DNA of 51,215 nt. Source: Bacteroidota bacterium (GTDB lineage Bacteria > Bacteroidota > Bacteroidia > Chitinophagales > Chitinophagaceae). Made by a program: the position numbers and the translations under genes. The stretch's first letter is position 1. Every line of letters begins with the position of its first letter. Where the stretch lies: contig CANHGS010000024.1 of assembly GCA_947460595.1 (NCBI GenBank), positions 1-51,215 on the forward strand, written 5' to 3'. This document shows positions 49,059 to 51,215 of this stretch, piece by piece. The notes under the pieces were generated by a model. It had not been told where the DNA came from. It saw only the letters and a list, made by a program, of their open reading frames with translations, and did no database searches.

Positions 49059-49838
49059 ATGCAACAACAGTGTAAAGGATTATTCATTTTGATGTTGGTT
49101 GCAGGCTTTTTCTGTCTGCAGCGTTTGCATGCCCAAGGCTCCTACTTTATCTATATTCAAACCGAAGCCAAGATTCCTTACACAGTTCAAATGGGGGATA
49201 AGGCCTTTTATTCCAATAATACGGGCTACTTATTAATCCCTAGTTTGCCTCCGGCCGATTATAGATTAGCCATTAATTTTTCCAAACACCAATTTGCTGC
49301 TCAAACCTTTTTGGTGCAATTGGCTGAGAAAGATCGCGGATTCTGGTTAAAGCAAGACATAGACAATAATTTTATATTGTTAGATCAGGTTTCTCGTGAG
49401 TCTATTCGCAATGCCGTGGGTAAGGAACTGGCCAAGATTAATTATGACAACAAAGTAAACAAGCCTATAATTGATACAATTTCTAAAAATGCCAAGGGAG
49501 AGCGCATCAAAATCAGCAATCCCAATTTAGGAAACTGCACTGCTGTATTATATAAGCCAGCTACACCTGCACCAGCTCCTGCTACTAGTGTTACAAAGAC
49601 CTATGAAAAAGTAGGGGTGAATGGTATTAATCAAGCTTATGCAGTTTTAAATGGGTCCAAATTAGATACGGTTCAAATTTTCATTCCTGCTTTGGATGAA
49701 GCAAAAGACCTACCAGCGCCGGTTAAAAAGCGTCTGAAAGAGGAAACTGCTAAGGAGCAAGAACCAGAAGTTATGCTAAATCTGCCCATGCCCCAGGTAG
49801 GGGCCATTCCTAAAAAGGCCAAATCATATTATAAATAA
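49059..49838 (+). CDS. Secreted protein of unknown function
   Basis: A 259-residue protein with a signal peptide (MQQQCKGLFILMLVAGFFCLQRLHAQ). The first 80 residues of the mature part look like a small beta-domain (YFIYIQTEAKIPYTVQMGDKAFY, YLLIPSLPPADYRLAINF). The middle is polar, there is an Ala/Pro-rich linker (PATPAPAPATSV), and the C-terminal part is charged. I do not recognise a family. ATG 49059 is preferred over the upstream TTG because it gives a clean signal peptide right after the promoter element. It precedes truA by 3 bases and probably shares its transcript. Confidence 0.72.
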   Translation: MQQQCKGLFILMLVAGFFCLQRLHAQGSYFIYIQTEAKIPYTVQMGDKAFYSNNTGYLLIPSLPPADYRLAINFSKHQFAAQTFLVQLAEKDRGFWLKQDIDNNFILLDQVSRESIRNAVGKELAKINYDNKVNKPIIDTISKNAKGERIKISNPNLGNCTAVLYKPATPAPAPATSVTKTYEKVGVNGINQAYAVLNGSKLDTVQIFIPALDEAKDLPAPVKKRLKEETAKEQEPEVMLNLPMPQVGAIPKKAKSYYK

Positions 49839-49841
49839 GCT

Positions 49842-50597
49842 ATGCCACGCTACTTTTTGGAGCTTTCTTACAAGGGTACAGCCTATAGCGGTTTCCAGAT
49901 TCAGGATACCGGAAACACCATTCAGGCTGAAGTCAAAAAGGCTTTGCAAACTATTTTTAGACAGCCTTTTGAGCTTACAGGTTCTTCCAGAACCGATGCC
50001 GGCGTTCATGCGCAACAGAATTATTTTCATTTTGATACCAATTTAGAGCTTGGTAATAAAAATTGCTACGCTTTAAATGCGGTCTTGCCCAAAGACATAG
50101 CGATTCACCGGATAGCGTTAGTAGCAAACGATGCCCATAGTCGGTTTCAGGCTATTTCAAGGTCCTATAGATATAGTATACATGCTCATAAAGATCCTTT
50201 TTTAACGGATATAGCTTGGTTATATCCTTTTCCCCTTCAGAAAGATGCCTTAGATGAGGCAGCTGCTATTTTATTGGAATACAGCAATTTCACCTCTTTT
50301 TCCAAGCGCAATACCCAGGTCAATAATTTCAATTGTCAACTTTCTAGGTCTGAATGGATTGAAAAAGACGGACTCCTAGTCTATGAAGTTACAGCCAACC
50401 GTTTTTTGAGGGGGATGATCCGTGGATTGGTAGCAACCATGCTAAAGACGGGTAGGGGTAGCCTTAGTTTGCAAGGATTTAGAGATATTTTAGAAGCTTT
50501 GGACTGTTCTAAAGCTGATTTTTCTGCTCCAGCCCATGGACTTTGTTTGATGCAAGTGAATTATCCGCCCAGTATTTTACCCATTCTATCGTTTTAA
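49842..50597 (+). CDS. truA: tRNA pseudouridine(38-40) synthase TruA
   Basis: A 251-residue cytoplasmic enzyme that converts uridines 38-40 of the tRNA anticodon arm to pseudouridine. It has the family N-terminus (RYFLELSYKGTAYSGFQIQ), the catalytic Asp52 in GSSRTDAGVHAQ, and later FQAISRSYRYSIHA, NFTSFSKRNT and ANRFLRGMIRGLVATML. The length is normal for a bacterial TruA. Starts 3 bases after the secreted protein gene. Confidence 0.96.
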   Translation: MPRYFLELSYKGTAYSGFQIQDTGNTIQAEVKKALQTIFRQPFELTGSSRTDAGVHAQQNYFHFDTNLELGNKNCYALNAVLPKDIAIHRIALVANDAHSRFQAISRSYRYSIHAHKDPFLTDIAWLYPFPLQKDALDEAAAILLEYSNFTSFSKRNTQVNNFNCQLSRSEWIEKDGLLVYEVTANRFLRGMIRGLVATMLKTGRGSLSLQGFRDILEALDCSKADFSAPAHGLCLMQVNYPPSILPILSF

Positions 50598-50725
50598 TGG
50601 CCACCTTTTGTTCTAGTTTTCAATTTATTTGAATGCATTAATTGCAACAAAACATGGGTATTTTTAGTCTAAATGGATGATTCTCAATAGGGCAGTGTCT
50701 TTTTTTAAAAAAAATTGCTAGCTTG

Positions 50726-50748
50726 AAACCCTTTCTCAGAGCGGGTTT
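50726..50748 (+). terminator. Weak hairpin downstream of truA
   Basis: AAACCC and GGGTTT form a 6-bp stem around an 11-base loop. There is no T run directly after it, so it may not terminate transcription. Confidence 0.25.
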
Positions 50749-50781
50749 GAATAGATGCATTCTTTTTTGTTTTAAAAAAGA

Positions 50782-50812
50782 TTTGGCGGCAAAGCGTTCA
50801 CCCTTATCTTTG
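50782..50812 (+). promoter_or_regulatory. Stable-RNA promoter P1
   Basis: TTTG (50782-50785), a 19-base spacer and TATCTTTG (50805-50812) form an ideal Bacteroidota promoter, followed by CACCCCGC. First of three in tandem. Confidence 0.8.
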
Positions 50813-50894
50813 CACCCCGCAACTGAAAAAAGCGGTGCTCTTTCAAACAGATTCCCACAAAAAGTTGAATTTTCATAAATATTTGCAAATCAAT

Positions 50895-50925
50895 TTTGTT
50901 ACTCGGTTATCTGTCTGTATATTTG
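50895..50925 (+). promoter_or_regulatory. Stable-RNA promoter P2
   Basis: TTTG (50895-50898), a 19-base spacer and TATATTTG (50918-50925), followed by CAACCCGC. CCCGC and GCGGG (50929-50948) would form a hairpin at the transcript 5' end. Confidence 0.85.
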
Positions 50926-51012
50926 CAACCCGCCGGTAAAAAAGCGGGATAGTTCTTAAAAAAATCGCGCAGTTATTCACTGAAAAAAAATAGGAGTAAA
51001 ATCTTAATTAAT

Positions 51013-51044
51013 TTTGGTGATAATGATAAGGTTTATTACTTTTG
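51013..51044 (+). promoter_or_regulatory. Stable-RNA promoter P3
   Basis: TTTG (51013-51016), a 20-base spacer and TACTTTTG (51037-51044), followed by CAACCCG. The downstream stretch with GATCTTTGAAAG resembles rRNA operon leaders in Bacteroidota. Confidence 0.82.
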
Positions 51045-51215
51045 CAACCCGATAAAAAGGGAGGCTAGTAAGGCCTAAAAGATCTTTGAAAGTTTGGAAG
51101 CAACAGAAGAAATCTGAATACATGTAAGTCATTATTCAGGTAAGGTTTAAGCATCAAATAGAATTTAAAATCGATTTTATTTTCGAATTTATTTTTGAGA
51201 TTAAAGTCAGATCAA
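51045..51215 (+). other. Probable rRNA operon leader, 16S gene beyond the edge
   Basis: No coding frame is present between 50598 and the end. The three strong promoters and the AT-rich leader with a GATCTTTGAAA motif suggest the pre-16S leader. Mature 16S sequence (AGAGTTTGATC) is not reached in the window, so this is an inference. Confidence 0.6.

Overview
This window looks like chromosome of a Bacteroidota bacterium, most likely a member of the Chitinophagaceae. That family-level placement is an inference from gene content and style. The evidence is SusC/SusD genes, lipoproteins with Bacteroidota-type signal sequences, almost no Shine-Dalgarno sites, and promoters of the form TTTG-N19/20-TAnnTTTG.

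Region 1 (1-14641, all + strand, gaps of 1-23 bases) is one compact operon. It holds secreted glycoside hydrolases (GH78 cut by the window edge, GH127, GH2, GH106) wrapped around a cytoplasmic cassette: a RuBisCO-like protein, a DUF1537 sugar-acid kinase, an Asp/Glu-racemase-fold protein lacking the second cysteine, and a BASS-type Na+-coupled carrier. The RuBisCO-like protein plus DUF1537 kinase pair recalls the D-apionate (branched sugar acid) pathways, in which a DUF1537 kinase (OiaK) phosphorylates 3-oxo-isoapionate and a RuBisCO-like protein (OiaX or OiaT) decarboxylates or cleaves the product. I infer that the enzymes strip rhamnose, arabinofuranose and galactose-type residues from a plant or algal glycan or glycoside, and that the cassette uses a branched or otherwise unusual sugar acid. 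This is the most interesting system in the window.

Region 2 (14630-23504) continues the accessory carbohydrate theme. A leftward pair (SASA-type acetylesterase and a DUF5703 predicted glycosidase) converges on region 1. An AraC regulator is followed by two S1 sulfatases, and a YiaK-type 2,3-diketogulonate reductase homologue faces them. Acetyl and sulfate removal suggests a decorated polysaccharide.

Region 3 (23623-28176) holds a B12-binding-type radical SAM protein with an atypical CX4CX2C cluster motif, a membrane-anchored YceI protein and a secreted propeller-like protein of unknown function.

Region 4 (28365-38867) is a glycan-uptake locus without hydrolases: SusC, SusD, a fasciclin lipoprotein and a further surface lipoprotein, then a convergent LacI regulator and a large MG2/plug-like secreted protein. 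Near-identical LacI-type operators (consensus GCAAACGnTTGC) lie before SusC, before the large protein and before YceI, which defines a candidate regulon.

Region 5 (39156-41059) has a fatty-acid desaturase, a DUF2237 protein, about 680 bases of non-coding DNA with a possible IS21-end remnant and 42-bp tandem hairpin repeats, and tRNA-Glu(UUC).

Region 6 (41241-51215) is housekeeping: gap-pgk, lemA with two TPM-domain genes, a secreted DUF6263-like protein, an M1 aminopeptidase, a secreted unknown protein and truA. The window ends in three tandem strong promoters that I read as the upstream region of an rRNA operon whose 16S gene lies beyond the edge.
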